Position numbers and translations under genes: made by a program. DNA of 64,000 bases, taken from positions 248,001 through 312,000 of the forward strand of contig JADJQQ010000029.1 in the NCBI GenBank assembly GCA_016712625.1. Direction: 5' to 3'. A model generated the notes under the pieces. That model searched no databases, was not told the DNA's origin, and saw only the letters and a list, made by a program, of their open reading frames with translations. Origin of the DNA: Candidatus Competibacteraceae bacterium (GTDB taxonomy: Bacteria > Pseudomonadota > Gammaproteobacteria > Competibacterales > Competibacteraceae). Every line of letters begins with the position of its first letter. The first letter of the stretch is position 1. This document shows positions 44,360 to 53,170 of this stretch, piece after piece.

Positions 44360-45211
44360 ATGGATGCATTAAAGATTTTAGGTAGTTTGCTCGGCAATAA
44401 CGCAATGTCCTCTGGGATAGGCGGGCAGATCTTCGGGCAATTGCTGAATGGTTTGTCCAAAGGCAATACCCAGCCGCCCGGCGGCAATTGGGCGGGTGGT
44501 TTGGGCGGGATGCTCGGCGGCTTGCTCGGCGGCGGCGATAGGCCGCAACAGCCGATTAATGAGAGCGGCGGTGGCTTGGGTGGCCTGCTCGGCGGCTTGC
44601 TCGGCGGCAAGCAATCTGGCGGCCTGGGCGGCCTGGGCGGCCTGGGCGGCCTGGGTGGCTTGGGTGGGATGCTAGGCCAAATGGCTGGCGGCGGTAGAAC
44701 GCAAGGCGGTGGGATTCCGTGGGCGACGCTCGGTGGTTTGGCGATGGCCGCGTTTAGCATGTTGGGCAAACGCGGTGACTCCGCATCTGCCTCACTGGGC
44801 GATTTATCAAAAATACTAACGCCCGGTGGTGAAGCCGCGCCAACGGAGGCGATCGCCCAACTCAATGAGCAAGCCTTGATCATGATCCGCGCAATGATCA
44901 ATGCCGCCAAAGCCGATGGCCAGATCGACCAGCAAGAGCAGCAGAACATCCTCGGCAAATTAGCGGATGCGGGTCCTCAGGAAGAGGCTTTCATTAAAGA
45001 GGAACTGGCCAAACCCCTAAACTTAGATTTTCTCAAACAAATCAACCAGGATATGGCAATTAACGTTTACATGGTGTCGTTGATGGCGATTAACCTCGAT
45101 ACCCAAGCTGAAGCCCAATACATGAAGCAGCTGGCGCAGGGTTTAGGGCTAGATCCGCAAACGGTCAATGGCATCCACCAACAAGTAGGAGTCACCCCGC
45201 TGTATTCTTGA
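44360..45211 (+). CDS. DUF533/TerB-like protein with Gly-rich linker
   Basis: A 283-residue protein. The N-terminus (MDALKILGSLLGNNAMSSGIGGQIFGQLL) is followed by a very Gly/Leu-rich segment (about 40-115) that includes a GGLGGLGG run, then a hydrophobic 'WATLGGLAMAAFSMLG'. The C-terminal part (about 165-283) is a TerB-fold DUF533 domain: 'ALIMIRAMINAAKADGQIDQQEQQNILGKLADAGP...EEAFIKEEL', with the acidic EF-like 'AAKADGQID' loop, ending 'YMKQLAQGLGLDPQTVNGIHQQVG'. DUF533 proteins such as YebE are induced by envelope or copper stress. Role unproven. Together with the preceding TelA-type genes it looks like a tellurite/envelope-stress module. Confidence 0.88.
   Translation: MDALKILGSLLGNNAMSSGIGGQIFGQLLNGLSKGNTQPPGGNWAGGLGGMLGGLLGGGDRPQQPINESGGGLGGLLGGLLGGKQSGGLGGLGGLGGLGGLGGMLGQMAGGGRTQGGGIPWATLGGLAMAAFSMLGKRGDSASASLGDLSKILTPGGEAAPTEAIAQLNEQALIMIRAMINAAKADGQIDQQEQQNILGKLADAGPQEEAFIKEELAKPLNLDFLKQINQDMAINVYMVSLMAINLDTQAEAQYMKQLAQGLGLDPQTVNGIHQQVGVTPLYS
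44621..44665 (+). repeat. 9-bp tandem repeat coding GGLG
   Basis: Five copies of a 9-mer GGCCTGGGC, the first three perfect and the last two diverged, encode the Gly-Leu-Gly run of the DUF533 protein. It is a likely site of length change by slippage. Confidence 0.85.
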
Positions 45212-45265
45212 GTGATTGTTACAGGCGGGTAGCGCTGGTTTGCCAAGTGCTGCCGTCTTGCTGCG

Positions 45266-45307
45266 ACGGAGCTTTCCTCGGATGGGGAAAGCTCCGTTTC
45301 TTTTTAT
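45266..45307. terminator. Rho-independent terminator, convergent
   Basis: ACGGAGCTTTCC (45266-45277) pairs with GGAAAGCTCCGT (45286-45297), followed on the plus strand by a T-rich tail (TTTCTTTTTAT). It closes the rightward stress cluster. The tail overlaps the last codons of the leftward DUF924 gene. Confidence 0.88.
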
Positions 45308-45861
45308 CCGTGAAAAGCCGCCGCGGACGCCAGATAAGCGGTTTCCTCCGGCGTGCTGTCCCGTCCCAGTATCGCGTTGCGGTGCGGGAAGCGCCCGAAG
45401 CGGACGATCAGATCGCGGTGGTGGCGGGCGAAACGCGCGCTGTCGTCCAAGTTCAATTGTTCGAATAACTGGACCGAGCGATCTTGATCGGCCAAGTTTT
45501 CGCTGTGCATGAATGGCAAATACAGAAACAGCCGTTCAGTTGGCGTCAAGAGTTGATCGAAACCGCAAGCCATGGCTCGGTCCACCACCGCGCGGGCGGC
45601 GGCTTCGGTGGCGAAGCTTTCTGGCTGGCCGCGAAACATGTTGAGCGGAAATTGATCGAGCGCAACCGTCAGCGCCAGTGCGCCGGCCGGGGTTTGCTCC
45701 CATTCCGCTAATTGGCCAGCCGCCGCCGCGCGATAAGTTACTAGAAACCGGTCGCGCAAGTTCTGATCAAACTCTAGCGTGGAATTGAACCACAATGCTT
45801 GCACCGGTTCCGCGAACCAGAAAGCGATGATGTCTTCAGGGCTGGCAATGGCTGTTTCCAT
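45304..45861 (-). CDS. DUF924 family protein
   Basis: A 185-residue α-helical protein of the DUF924 family (TPR-like fold, common in proteobacteria). The typical opening 'EDIIAFWF.EPVQALWFNSTLEFDQNLRDRF' and the blocks 'ALALTVALDQFPLNMFRGQPESFATEAAAR' and 'FLYLPFMHSENLADQDRSVQLFEQL' with 'FGRFPHRNAILGR' are all present. ATG 45861 starts it at the usual place. The biochemical role is unknown. It is 42 bases downstream of the histidine kinase gene on the same strand and could be the last gene of that unit. Confidence 0.92.
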   Translation of the reverse strand: METAIASPEDIIAFWFAEPVQALWFNSTLEFDQNLRDRFLVTYRAAAAGQLAEWEQTPAGALALTVALDQFPLNMFRGQPESFATEAAARAVVDRAMACGFDQLLTPTERLFLYLPFMHSENLADQDRSVQLFEQLNLDDSARFARHHRDLIVRFGRFPHRNAILGRDSTPEETAYLASAAAFHG

Positions 45862-45903
45862 TGTTTTTTATTTGCCTTAATTAAGTGATGGCGCAACCTG
45901 CGT

Positions 45904-47247
45904 TCAAGTCGGCGCATTGATGGGCAGAACCATTTCGACTCGCAACCCGCCACCGTTCCGCTTGGTAGCCCGGATAATCCCACCGTGTGCTTCAATGGCG
46001 CGGCGGGCGATGGCCAGTCCCAAACCAAACCCAGCGGTCGAAGCGCTGTCGCTCCCCCGAAAAAACGGCTTGAAAACCGCCCGCAAATCGCTTTCGGGAA
46101 TACCGGGGCCGCGATCCGACACAGTGACGATGAGCCGATCGGGAGTCGTTCGCCGTTCCGCGCGCACTTCGACCATTGTGTTTTCAGCAGTGTACTTTAG
46201 CGCATTGCGGATCACATTTTCGAACGCTCGGTACAGTAATTCGGCCCGGACTTTGACCACGGCCTCACCCTCGCCGGAAAACAGCACCTGCCGTTCAGCC
46301 ACTTCCGCTTCGAAATGCGCGTCGGCCGCGATGTCGCGCACCAGCTCCACCAGATCAATTTCTTCATTCGCTGGACCGCTCATCCCAGCTTCCAGTCGCG
46401 ATAAAGTGAGCAGTTCCCCGACCAGTTGATCGAGTCGGCCAGATTCGCGTTCGATCCGCTCCAGTGAGATTTCCAGCTTTTCTGGTTGTTGCCGCGCCAA
46501 CCCGATAGCCGCTTGCAGTCGGGCCAGCGGCGAACGGAGTTCGTGCGACACGTCGTGTAACAAGCGCCGCTGGGAGCCGACCAACTGTTGCAGCTGCTCG
46601 GCCATCCGGTCGAAATCCCGGCCTAAATCGGCCACTTCATCACGTCGCCGCCCCATTCGTGACCCGATGCGGGTATCGAGCTTTCCGGTGGCGACCGCTT
46701 CAAACGCGCCGCGCAGATAGCGGATCGGCTTGGCCAGATACCAGGCCAGCAGCGCGCTGAATGCCAAGCCGGCCAGAATCCCGATAACGAGCGGCGGCAG
46801 CGGCGAAGGCGGTGGCGACCGGTGATGGAAGAATTTTTTTTCGTTGTCGGCGAGGACGAAAAACAGGTATTGCCGCGCGTCTACGGTTTCCAGCCGGGCG
46901 ATGCGGGGTTCCCGCGTGGCCTCGGCCCGCTGTCGCGCCTGCGCCAGCGTTTCGGTCGGCACTTCACGGCCGAGCAATTCCTGCCCCCGATCATCGACGA
47001 TATAGACGTGCGCACCGCCTTGATTCCGCCAGTCCGCCAGCAGACGGCGCAACGCGCTCATGCCACCGTGGCGCAGCGTGGCCGCCGTGGCGTTCACCAG
47101 AAATGCGGCGCGCGGGCCACCGGATAATTCCTGTTCGCTTTCACCCGAGGTTTGTTGGTGCAGCCAGACCACCATGCCGACGCCGGTGCCCGCAACCAAC
47201 AATGCCAGCCAGAACGCCAGGAAAAATTTCCAGAACAAGCGACCCAT
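45904..47247 (-). CDS. CpxA-like sensor histidine kinase
   Basis: A 447-residue inner-membrane sensor kinase. Two helices (about 6-29 and 150-171) bracket a small periplasmic domain (30-150). A HAMP domain (172-225), the H-box with phospho-acceptor His235 (LLHDVSHELRSPLARL), the N-box 'NALKYT', and G boxes 'SDRGPGIPE' and 'GFGLGLAIARR' follow, all intact. The order and the 'GSQRRLLHDVSHELRSPL' block are CpxA-like. It begins 5 bases after the response-regulator gene stop, so the pair is one operon. The signal may be metal or envelope stress, judging by the neighbouring reductase and efflux genes. Confidence 0.9.
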   Translation of the reverse strand: MGRLFWKFFLAFWLALLVAGTGVGMVVWLHQQTSGESEQELSGGPRAAFLVNATAATLRHGGMSALRRLLADWRNQGGAHVYIVDDRGQELLGREVPTETLAQARQRAEATREPRIARLETVDARQYLFFVLADNEKKFFHHRSPPPSPLPPLVIGILAGLAFSALLAWYLAKPIRYLRGAFEAVATGKLDTRIGSRMGRRRDEVADLGRDFDRMAEQLQQLVGSQRRLLHDVSHELRSPLARLQAAIGLARQQPEKLEISLERIERESGRLDQLVGELLTLSRLEAGMSGPANEEIDLVELVRDIAADAHFEAEVAERQVLFSGEGEAVVKVRAELLYRAFENVIRNALKYTAENTMVEVRAERRTTPDRLIVTVSDRGPGIPESDLRAVFKPFFRGSDSASTAGFGLGLAIARRAIEAHGGIIRATKRNGGGLRVEMVLPINAPT

Positions 47248-47252
47248 GACGT

Positions 47253-47948
47253 TCAGTCCCGCACGTACTGGTAGCCCATGCCGCGCACGGTCTGAATCGG
47301 CGAACGGCCGTGCTCATCCAGGCCGAGCTTGTGGCGGACGCTGCTCAGATGCACGTCGATACTGAGGTCGTAGCGGGCCAATGGCCGCCCTAGCGCCTGC
47401 TCCGACAGTTCCTGTTTGCCGACCATTTTCCCCGCATGACGCACCAACACTTCCAACAGGTTGAATTCGGTGCTGGTCAGATCAAGCGATTGGCCATCCC
47501 ACTCCGCGCTGCGTTTTTCCGGCCACAGCGTCAGCAAACCCGCCGTCAGCGGCCCAGCGGTAGGCGCGACGGCATCCGGCGTCTGGGTGCGCCGCAGGAT
47601 AGCCCGGATGCGGGCGACCAGCTCGCGCGGCGTACAGGGCTTTGGCACGTAATCGTCCGCGCCGAGTTCTAGCCCGACGATGCGATCTATATCATCGCCC
47701 CTAGCGGTCAGCATCAGCACCGGAATGCGGCTGTCGTGCTGGCGGATGCGGCGCAAGGCCTCGATGCCGTTCAAGCGTGGCATCATCACGTCGAGCACCA
47801 CCAGGGCATAGTGACCCGACAGCGCCGCCGCCACGCCAGTTTCGCCATCTTGCACGGCGGTTGCGCCGAAACCCTCGCGTTCCAGATACTCTTTCAGCAT
47901 CTCGCCCAATTCAGCATCGTCATCGACCAGCAGCACGCGCGTCATCAT
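47253..47948 (-). CDS. CpxR-like OmpR-family response regulator
   Basis: A 231-residue response regulator. The receiver domain has the acidic pair in VLLVDDDAELGE, phospho-acceptor Asp53 (VVLDVMMPRLNG), Thr in LMLTARG and Lys in PKPCTPREL. The C-terminal winged helix (about 130-231, 'LTSTEFNLLEVLVRHAGKMVGKQELSEQALGR...IDVHLSSVRHKLG...VRGMGYQY') is OmpR-type. ATG 47948 is chosen; ATG 47945 and TTG 47954 are nearby options. Twin TTAACCCRTCTTTAC repeats between this gene and the divergent reductase gene are good candidates for its own binding site. Confidence 0.92.
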   Translation of the reverse strand: MMTRVLLVDDDAELGEMLKEYLEREGFGATAVQDGETGVAAALSGHYALVVLDVMMPRLNGIEALRRIRQHDSRIPVLMLTARGDDIDRIVGLELGADDYVPKPCTPRELVARIRAILRRTQTPDAVAPTAGPLTAGLLTLWPEKRSAEWDGQSLDLTSTEFNLLEVLVRHAGKMVGKQELSEQALGRPLARYDLSIDVHLSSVRHKLGLDEHGRSPIQTVRGMGYQYVRD

Positions 47949-48033
47949 CGCCAACCATTTTGTTCGTTCGACTCACCGCCATCATAGCGATTGCTGTCCG
48001 GCAACCAAGCGGCTTTACCGACTTTTGCGGGTC

Positions 48034-48069
48034 TTAACCCATCTTTACAGAACGTTAACCCGTCTTTAC
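48034..48069. promoter_or_regulatory. Twin direct-repeat operator (probable OmpR/CpxR-type site)
   Basis: TTAACCCATCTTTAC (48034-48048) and TTAACCCGTCTTTAC (48055-48069) are 15-mers differing at one base, with start points 21 bp apart (two helix turns). On the minus strand each begins GTAAA, the half-site core of CpxR boxes. They lie between the divergent regulator and reductase genes, about 55 bases before the reductase start. Confidence 0.7.
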
Positions 48070-48121
48070 CGGCGTTCCGGCTAGAGTGATGTGGCTTCAA
48101 ACGTCAATTTACGAGAACGCC

Positions 48122-50329
48122 ATGCTTTCCGAAAAATTAAAACGGTTGCTGACTGTTGTCCATCGCTGGGCGGCGTTGGCGCTGGCTCCCGTTTTTTTGC
48201 TGATTTTACTGTCCGGCGCGGTGCTTGCTTTTAAACCAATCACCGACAGCAACACCCGATCGGCCACGCCGGTCGATCTCGCCGCCGTGGTCGCGGCCCT
48301 GACTGAGATCGACCCCGCCCAAAAGGCCATCGCGCTGAATGTTTCAGCGGGAGGTCAGACCATCGCCCTGAAATCCAACGATCCGACCATGGCCGGAACT
48401 TACGCCCTCGCCACCCGCACGCTGACCGAACCGGATGGTTTTGATGTGTTCGCCTTCACGCTAAACGTGCATAAGAATTTGCTGATCGGCGCGGGGATCG
48501 TGGTCGAAATCGCCAGCTATGTCATGGTGGGCATTCTGGCAATTGGGCTATTACTGGGCTGGCCAAAATTGCGCAATACCCTCATGGGCTGGCACGGTGG
48601 GCTGGGCTGGCTGGCCTTGCCGCTGGTGGCCTTGACGCCGGTCACCGGGGCGATGATGGCTTTGCATGTCGGCACGCCGGCTTTGCCGTCCATCGAACGG
48701 GCCGCGCAACCGTTGCCGCTGGCGCGGGCCATCGAAGCCGCCGCCGGACAGGTTGATTTAAGCGGGTTGACCGAGGCGCGGCGCTTCCGGCAGGGCAGCG
48801 TGCTGATCACCGCGACCAATCCCAATGCGGATGGGCCAAACCGCTACCTCGTGTCGGGAACCGGCAAGGTGACGCCGCTGGTCGCCGGGCCGGGGCTGGT
48901 AAAGGAATTACACGAAGGCACTTGGGCCGGGGGATGGTCGGGCGCGCTGAACGTGCTGGCGGCCATCGCCCTGATGGGCTTGATGGTGACCGGCCTCTAT
49001 TCCTGGTTGCGGCGCGCCCGGCAAGCGCGGCGGCGCGGCGGCGATGCGGCCGCTTCAACCCTGATTGCTTACGCCAGCCAGACCGGCACCGCCGCCCGGT
49101 TGGCTGAAGCCACCGCCAAAGCCTTGCGCGAGGCGGGTGAAGCAGTGGTTTGCGCCTCGCTAGCGGTGCTCGATCCGCGCGAGCTGGCTCGTTTCCGCCA
49201 CAATTTCCTGATCGTCTCCACCACCGGCGAGGGCGATGTACCTGATCCGGCTCGGTCATTTTTGAAGCGGCTTGGTGCAACTGACCTGCGGGGGATGCGC
49301 TTTAATCTGCTGGCGCTGGGCGATTCGCGGTATGCCAAATTTTGCGGCGGCGGCCAAAAAGTGCGCGCGGCGCTGCTGGAACGGGGTGCGAGTGAAGCCG
49401 CCGCCTGGCAACGGGCCGATGGTGAACCGACCGCAATGTGGCGCGACTGGCTGATCGGCGTTGCGGGATTGGTCGGGGTGCGACTGGGTGCGGTGGATCT
49501 GCCAGAAACCGACCGGCCAGTGATCCTGACCCTGATCGAGCGTGAGCGGCTTGATGATCCGACCCAGGATGATACCCGCGAAACGTGGCGGTTGCGCTTC
49601 ACTCCGGACGACACCGCGCTCGAGTTTCGTCCCGGCGATCTGCTATTGATCAGCCCGGTTAAAGGGCAAGCGCCGCGCTGTTACTCTATCGGCGGTTCGG
49701 CGTGGGTCGATAGCGAGCGGCTCGATCTAACCGTCAGCCTGCATCGCTGGCAGAATGCCGCCGGCCAGGAACGGCTGGGACTCACGTCCACTTATCTGTG
49801 CCATCAGTTGCAACCGGGCGCGAAAATTGTTGCTCAATGGCGGCGGCATCCGGGGTTCAATCCGCCTGTCGATCCACGTCGTCCGTTGATTTTGGTGGCG
49901 ACTGGGGCCGGTATCGCGCCGTTTCCCGGCTTTCTGGCCGAGCGGGCGCGGCAACAACAGGCCGGGCCGGTCTGGTTGTTCTTCGGCAACCGCCACCGCA
50001 ACAGTGATTATTTCTACCGGACACAATTCGAACAGTGGCAACAGCAGGGTGTGTTGGACCGGCTCGACACCGCTTTTTCCCGCGATGCCGATGACGGCCG
50101 CTACATTCAGGATCGCCTCATGGAGCACGGTGAAGAATTGTTGCGATGGCTGGCCGAAGATCGGGGTGCGTTGTACACCTGTGGCCGTGCCGGAGCGGCG
50201 GGGGCAGCGGTCGAGCAAGCGCTGCGTGAACTTATCGTCCGTTATGGTAGCCGCTATGGTTTACGGCCGGACGAGACGCTGGAACGCTGGCGGGCAGACG
50301 GTACGCTGCGATTTGATGTGTTCGGCTGA
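48122..50329 (+). CDS. PepSY-membrane / flavodoxin / ferredoxin-NADP-reductase fusion (sulfite-reductase-alpha-like ferric reductase)
   Basis: A 735-residue flavoprotein. The first 290 residues are a PepSY-associated membrane region with four helices (VHRWAALALAPVFLLILLSGAVLAF, VEIASYVMVGILAIGLLLG, and so on; paired His such as FTLNVHKNLL may bind haem). A flavodoxin domain follows (about 315-455, 'LIAYASQTGTAARLAEATAKAL' FMN loop, 'VSTTGEGDVP'), then a CysJ-like FAD/NADPH reductase (FAD site RCYSIGGSAW, NADPH site 'GAGIAPFPGFLAER', 'LFFGNRHRNSDYFYR', end 'TLRFDVFG'). It would pass electrons from NADPH across the inner membrane, for example to ferric chelates. ATG 48122 is chosen over GTG 48086. 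It diverges from the CpxRA-like pair. Confidence 0.85.
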   Translation: MLSEKLKRLLTVVHRWAALALAPVFLLILLSGAVLAFKPITDSNTRSATPVDLAAVVAALTEIDPAQKAIALNVSAGGQTIALKSNDPTMAGTYALATRTLTEPDGFDVFAFTLNVHKNLLIGAGIVVEIASYVMVGILAIGLLLGWPKLRNTLMGWHGGLGWLALPLVALTPVTGAMMALHVGTPALPSIERAAQPLPLARAIEAAAGQVDLSGLTEARRFRQGSVLITATNPNADGPNRYLVSGTGKVTPLVAGPGLVKELHEGTWAGGWSGALNVLAAIALMGLMVTGLYSWLRRARQARRRGGDAAASTLIAYASQTGTAARLAEATAKALREAGEAVVCASLAVLDPRELARFRHNFLIVSTTGEGDVPDPARSFLKRLGATDLRGMRFNLLALGDSRYAKFCGGGQKVRAALLERGASEAAAWQRADGEPTAMWRDWLIGVAGLVGVRLGAVDLPETDRPVILTLIERERLDDPTQDDTRETWRLRFTPDDTALEFRPGDLLLISPVKGQAPRCYSIGGSAWVDSERLDLTVSLHRWQNAAGQERLGLTSTYLCHQLQPGAKIVAQWRRHPGFNPPVDPRRPLILVATGAGIAPFPGFLAERARQQQAGPVWLFFGNRHRNSDYFYRTQFEQWQQQGVLDRLDTAFSRDADDGRYIQDRLMEHGEELLRWLAEDRGALYTCGRAGAAGAAVEQALRELIVRYGSRYGLRPDETLERWRADGTLRFDVFG

Positions 50330-50363
50330 AGTCAGATTATTCCTTTCAGGGGAGAAATAAGTA

Positions 50364-51854
50364 TTGAAAACCAGCGCTTGCCACCCGTTGGCAACGGAAA
50401 CTGCCGCATTCTGGCATCGAGAGACGGTATTGCTGGCGGCGTTCGCTTTGCTGCTGAGCGGCTGCGCGACGGTCGGGCCGAATTATGTCGCACCCGCTCC
50501 GACCGCTGCGCCGGCGACGTGGCAAGGCGCGGCAGCGGCGCGGGTCGGAATCATTCGCGCCACGCCAGAGGAACTGGCTCGCTGGTGGCGGCAATTGGAC
50601 GATCCGGCGTTAAATCGATTAGTTGAAAAGGCGCTGCACAGTAGCCTCGATCTTCGCGCCGCACAGGCGAAATTGCGCGAAGCCCGCGCCCGTCGTGCTC
50701 TGGCCGGAGCCAATCGCTTTCCGACAGTCACTGCTTCCGGTACGGCGAACGTTTCCAAAAGCAGCGCCGAGACGGGCACGGGCAACACCCGCGAACTGTA
50801 CAGCGCCGGTTTCGACGCCGGGTGGGAGCTGGACGTGTTCGGCGGTTTGCGGCGCGGCGTGGAAGCCGCTCAGGCCGATCTGGAAGCAACCGAAGCCAAT
50901 CTATATGCCATTCAGGTTTCGCTGATCGCTGAAGTCGCGCTCAATTACGTCGAACTGCGCGCGTATCAGGATCGGCTGGCCATCGCGCAGGCTAATGTCA
51001 CCTCGCAAGCGGAAACCTTGCAACTGGCGCAATGGCGCGCTCAAGCCGGACTGGTTTCCACGCTGGACGTGGAGCAGGCGCGCTCGAATCTGGCCCAGAC
51101 CCGCGCCCAGATTCCCAGCCTTGAAACCGGCCGCGCCGAAGCTGAACGCCGCCTGGGCATTCTGCTCAGCCAATCACCCGGTTCGTTGACAGGCCGCCTT
51201 TCCGATCCGACCGGCATTCCCCAAGCGCCGGCGTGGGTGACGATGGGGATTCCAGTCGATACCTTGCGCCAACGTCCGGATATCCACGTCGCCGAACGCC
51301 AACTGGCGGCGGAAACCGCGCGCGTTGGCGTGGTGGAAGCGGCGCGTTATCCCAGCTTCAAGCTGAACGGTTCGCTGAGCCTGGAAGCATTGAGCCTCGG
51401 TGGGTTGGCGGGCGCTGACGCGCTGGCGCGCGGCGTCGCGGGCAGCATCGCCGCGCCGATTTTCGACGCCGGCCGCATCCGCCAGCAAATCGAAATTCAA
51501 ACCGCCGTGCAGGAACAAGCGTTCATCAATTACCAATCGACGGTATTGAACGCGCTTTCGGAAGTGGAAGGCGCGCTGACCGCTCTGGCCAACACACGGG
51601 AACGGCAACGAAATATGACTGAAGCGGTGCAGGCCGCGCGGCTGGCGGCAACGCTGGCCCGGCAACGTTATAGCTCCGGCATCATCGACTTCCAGACTGT
51701 GCTGGATACCGAGCGCAGCGTATTGAATCTTGAGGATAATCTGAAATCGAGTCAGGCCGAACACCTCTCTGCCTTGATCCAACTGTATAAAGCGCTGGGC
51801 GGTGGTTGGTCAGCCTCAGCCGCCAATGTCACCGACCAGACAGAAGGAAACTGA
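50364..51854 (+). CDS. Outer-membrane efflux lipoprotein, NodT/TolC family
   Basis: A 496-residue outer-membrane channel protein of the NodT-type resistance-nodulation family. The signal peptide ends with lipobox LLSGC (about 29-33), then 'ATVGPNYVAP', the family opening. The two repeats of long amphipathic helices and β strands are visible ('LRAAQAKLREARARRALAGANRFPTVTASG', 'LRQRPDIHVAERQLAAETARVGVVEAARYPSFKLNGSLSLEALSLG'). TTG 50364 is the start, with GGGGAG about 9 bases upstream. It forms the exit duct for the periplasmic adaptor and MacB-like transporter encoded downstream. Confidence 0.9.
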   Translation: MKTSACHPLATETAAFWHRETVLLAAFALLLSGCATVGPNYVAPAPTAAPATWQGAAAARVGIIRATPEELARWWRQLDDPALNRLVEKALHSSLDLRAAQAKLREARARRALAGANRFPTVTASGTANVSKSSAETGTGNTRELYSAGFDAGWELDVFGGLRRGVEAAQADLEATEANLYAIQVSLIAEVALNYVELRAYQDRLAIAQANVTSQAETLQLAQWRAQAGLVSTLDVEQARSNLAQTRAQIPSLETGRAEAERRLGILLSQSPGSLTGRLSDPTGIPQAPAWVTMGIPVDTLRQRPDIHVAERQLAAETARVGVVEAARYPSFKLNGSLSLEALSLGGLAGADALARGVAGSIAAPIFDAGRIRQQIEIQTAVQEQAFINYQSTVLNALSEVEGALTALANTRERQRNMTEAVQAARLAATLARQRYSSGIIDFQTVLDTERSVLNLEDNLKSSQAEHLSALIQLYKALGGGWSASAANVTDQTEGN

Positions 51855-51856
51855 TC

Positions 51857-53170
51857 GTGAATCCCCCCCTTAATACCGCCGACGCTGAATTGGCCAAGAT
51901 CATCGGCGCGGAAACTTCGACAAGTCGTGTGGGCAGCCTCATCCGCTGGATGCTGGCGCTCGGTGTTCTGGCCGCGCTGGCGTTTGGCGGCTACCGCTAT
52001 TTCCAATCCCAAGCCGAAATCCAGGCCGCGCCGCAATATCAAACCGAACCGCTGACTGAAGGCAATCTGCGGGTCACGGTATCGGCTACCGGCAAGCTGG
52101 CCCCGGTTAATGAAGTGGAGGTCGGCAGCGAACTGTCCGGCACTATCGAAGCGGTGTTCGTGGACTACAACGACCGGGTGAAAAAAGGCGAGGTGCTGGC
52201 CCGCTTGAACGTCGCCAGGCTGACTGACCAGATCGCCAAAGCCAAAGCCACGCTGGCCTCGGCCGAAGCCAAAGTGTTGCAAGCGGCTGCCACTGTCAAG
52301 GAAACACGCGCCAGCCTCGGCCGATTGCGGCAAGTCGCCAAATTGAGCGGCGGCAAAGTACCCGCGCCCGCCGAACTCGAAACCGCCGAAGCGGCATTGG
52401 AGCGCGCCATCGCCGATGAAGCCAGCACCAAGGCGACGGTCGAAGAAACCCGCGCCACGTTGCGCACCACCGAAACCGATCTGACCAAAGCGTCGATCCG
52501 CTCGCCCATCGACGGCGTGGTGCTGGCCCGTTCCGCCGATCCCGGCCAGACTGTGGCGGCGTCCCTGCAAGCGCCGGTGTTGTTCAAGCTGGCGGAAAGC
52601 TTGGCGCAAATGGAATTGCAGGTCGATGTCGATGAAGCCGATGTCGGTCAGGTCAAGCCAGAGCAAGCCGCCACCTTCACCGTGGACGCTTATCCCAACC
52701 GGCGTTATCCGGCCCGCATCGCGCTGGTGCGCTTCGGCGCGGAGACCGTGAATAACGTCGTCACGTACAAGACAATCCTCAAGGTCAATAACGATGATTT
52801 GAGCCTGCGACCCGGCATGACCGCCACCGCCGAAATCGTCACCGCCGAGCGGGAAAACGTGCTGCTCGCGCCGAATGCGGCGCTGCGGTTCACTCCGCCG
52901 CCGACTGAGGCGGAATTGAAGCCCGGTGGTGGCCTGCTCGCTAGCCTGATGCCGCGCCCACCACGCGGGATGGGTGGGGGACGGCGCAGCGGCCGGATAG
53001 CGTCCGACAAAAAGGGCGGCCCGCGCCAGCTTTGGGTGCTGCGCGATGGTCAGCCGGTCGCCGTGCCGGTCACGGTTAGTAGTTCCGACGGACGGATGAC
53101 CGAAGTTTCAGGCGAAGGGCTGGACGTCGGAACGCCGGTCATCACCGCCAGCTTGAGCGGCGCGAAATGA
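51857..53170 (+). CDS. MacA-like periplasmic adaptor (membrane fusion protein)
   Basis: A 437-residue adaptor. One membrane helix (about 30-49, IRWMLALGVLAALAFGGY) anchors it in the inner membrane. The lipoyl half-motifs 'GTIEAVFVDYNDRVKKGEVLARLN' and 'ASIRSPIDGVVLARSADPGQTVAASLQAPVLFKLA' flank a helical hairpin; a β-barrel domain 'VNNVVTYKTILKVNNDDLSLRPGMTATAEI' follows, as in MacA. GTG 51857 has AAGGA upstream at 8 bases and lies 2 bases after the NodT stop. A Gly/Arg-rich insert (PRPPRGMGGGRRSGRI) near 380 is unusual. It couples the MacB-like parts to the outer-membrane channel. Confidence 0.9.
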   Translation: MNPPLNTADAELAKIIGAETSTSRVGSLIRWMLALGVLAALAFGGYRYFQSQAEIQAAPQYQTEPLTEGNLRVTVSATGKLAPVNEVEVGSELSGTIEAVFVDYNDRVKKGEVLARLNVARLTDQIAKAKATLASAEAKVLQAAATVKETRASLGRLRQVAKLSGGKVPAPAELETAEAALERAIADEASTKATVEETRATLRTTETDLTKASIRSPIDGVVLARSADPGQTVAASLQAPVLFKLAESLAQMELQVDVDEADVGQVKPEQAATFTVDAYPNRRYPARIALVRFGAETVNNVVTYKTILKVNNDDLSLRPGMTATAEIVTAERENVLLAPNAALRFTPPPTEAELKPGGGLLASLMPRPPRGMGGGRRSGRIASDKKGGPRQLWVLRDGQPVAVPVTVSSSDGRMTEVSGEGLDVGTPVITASLSGAK

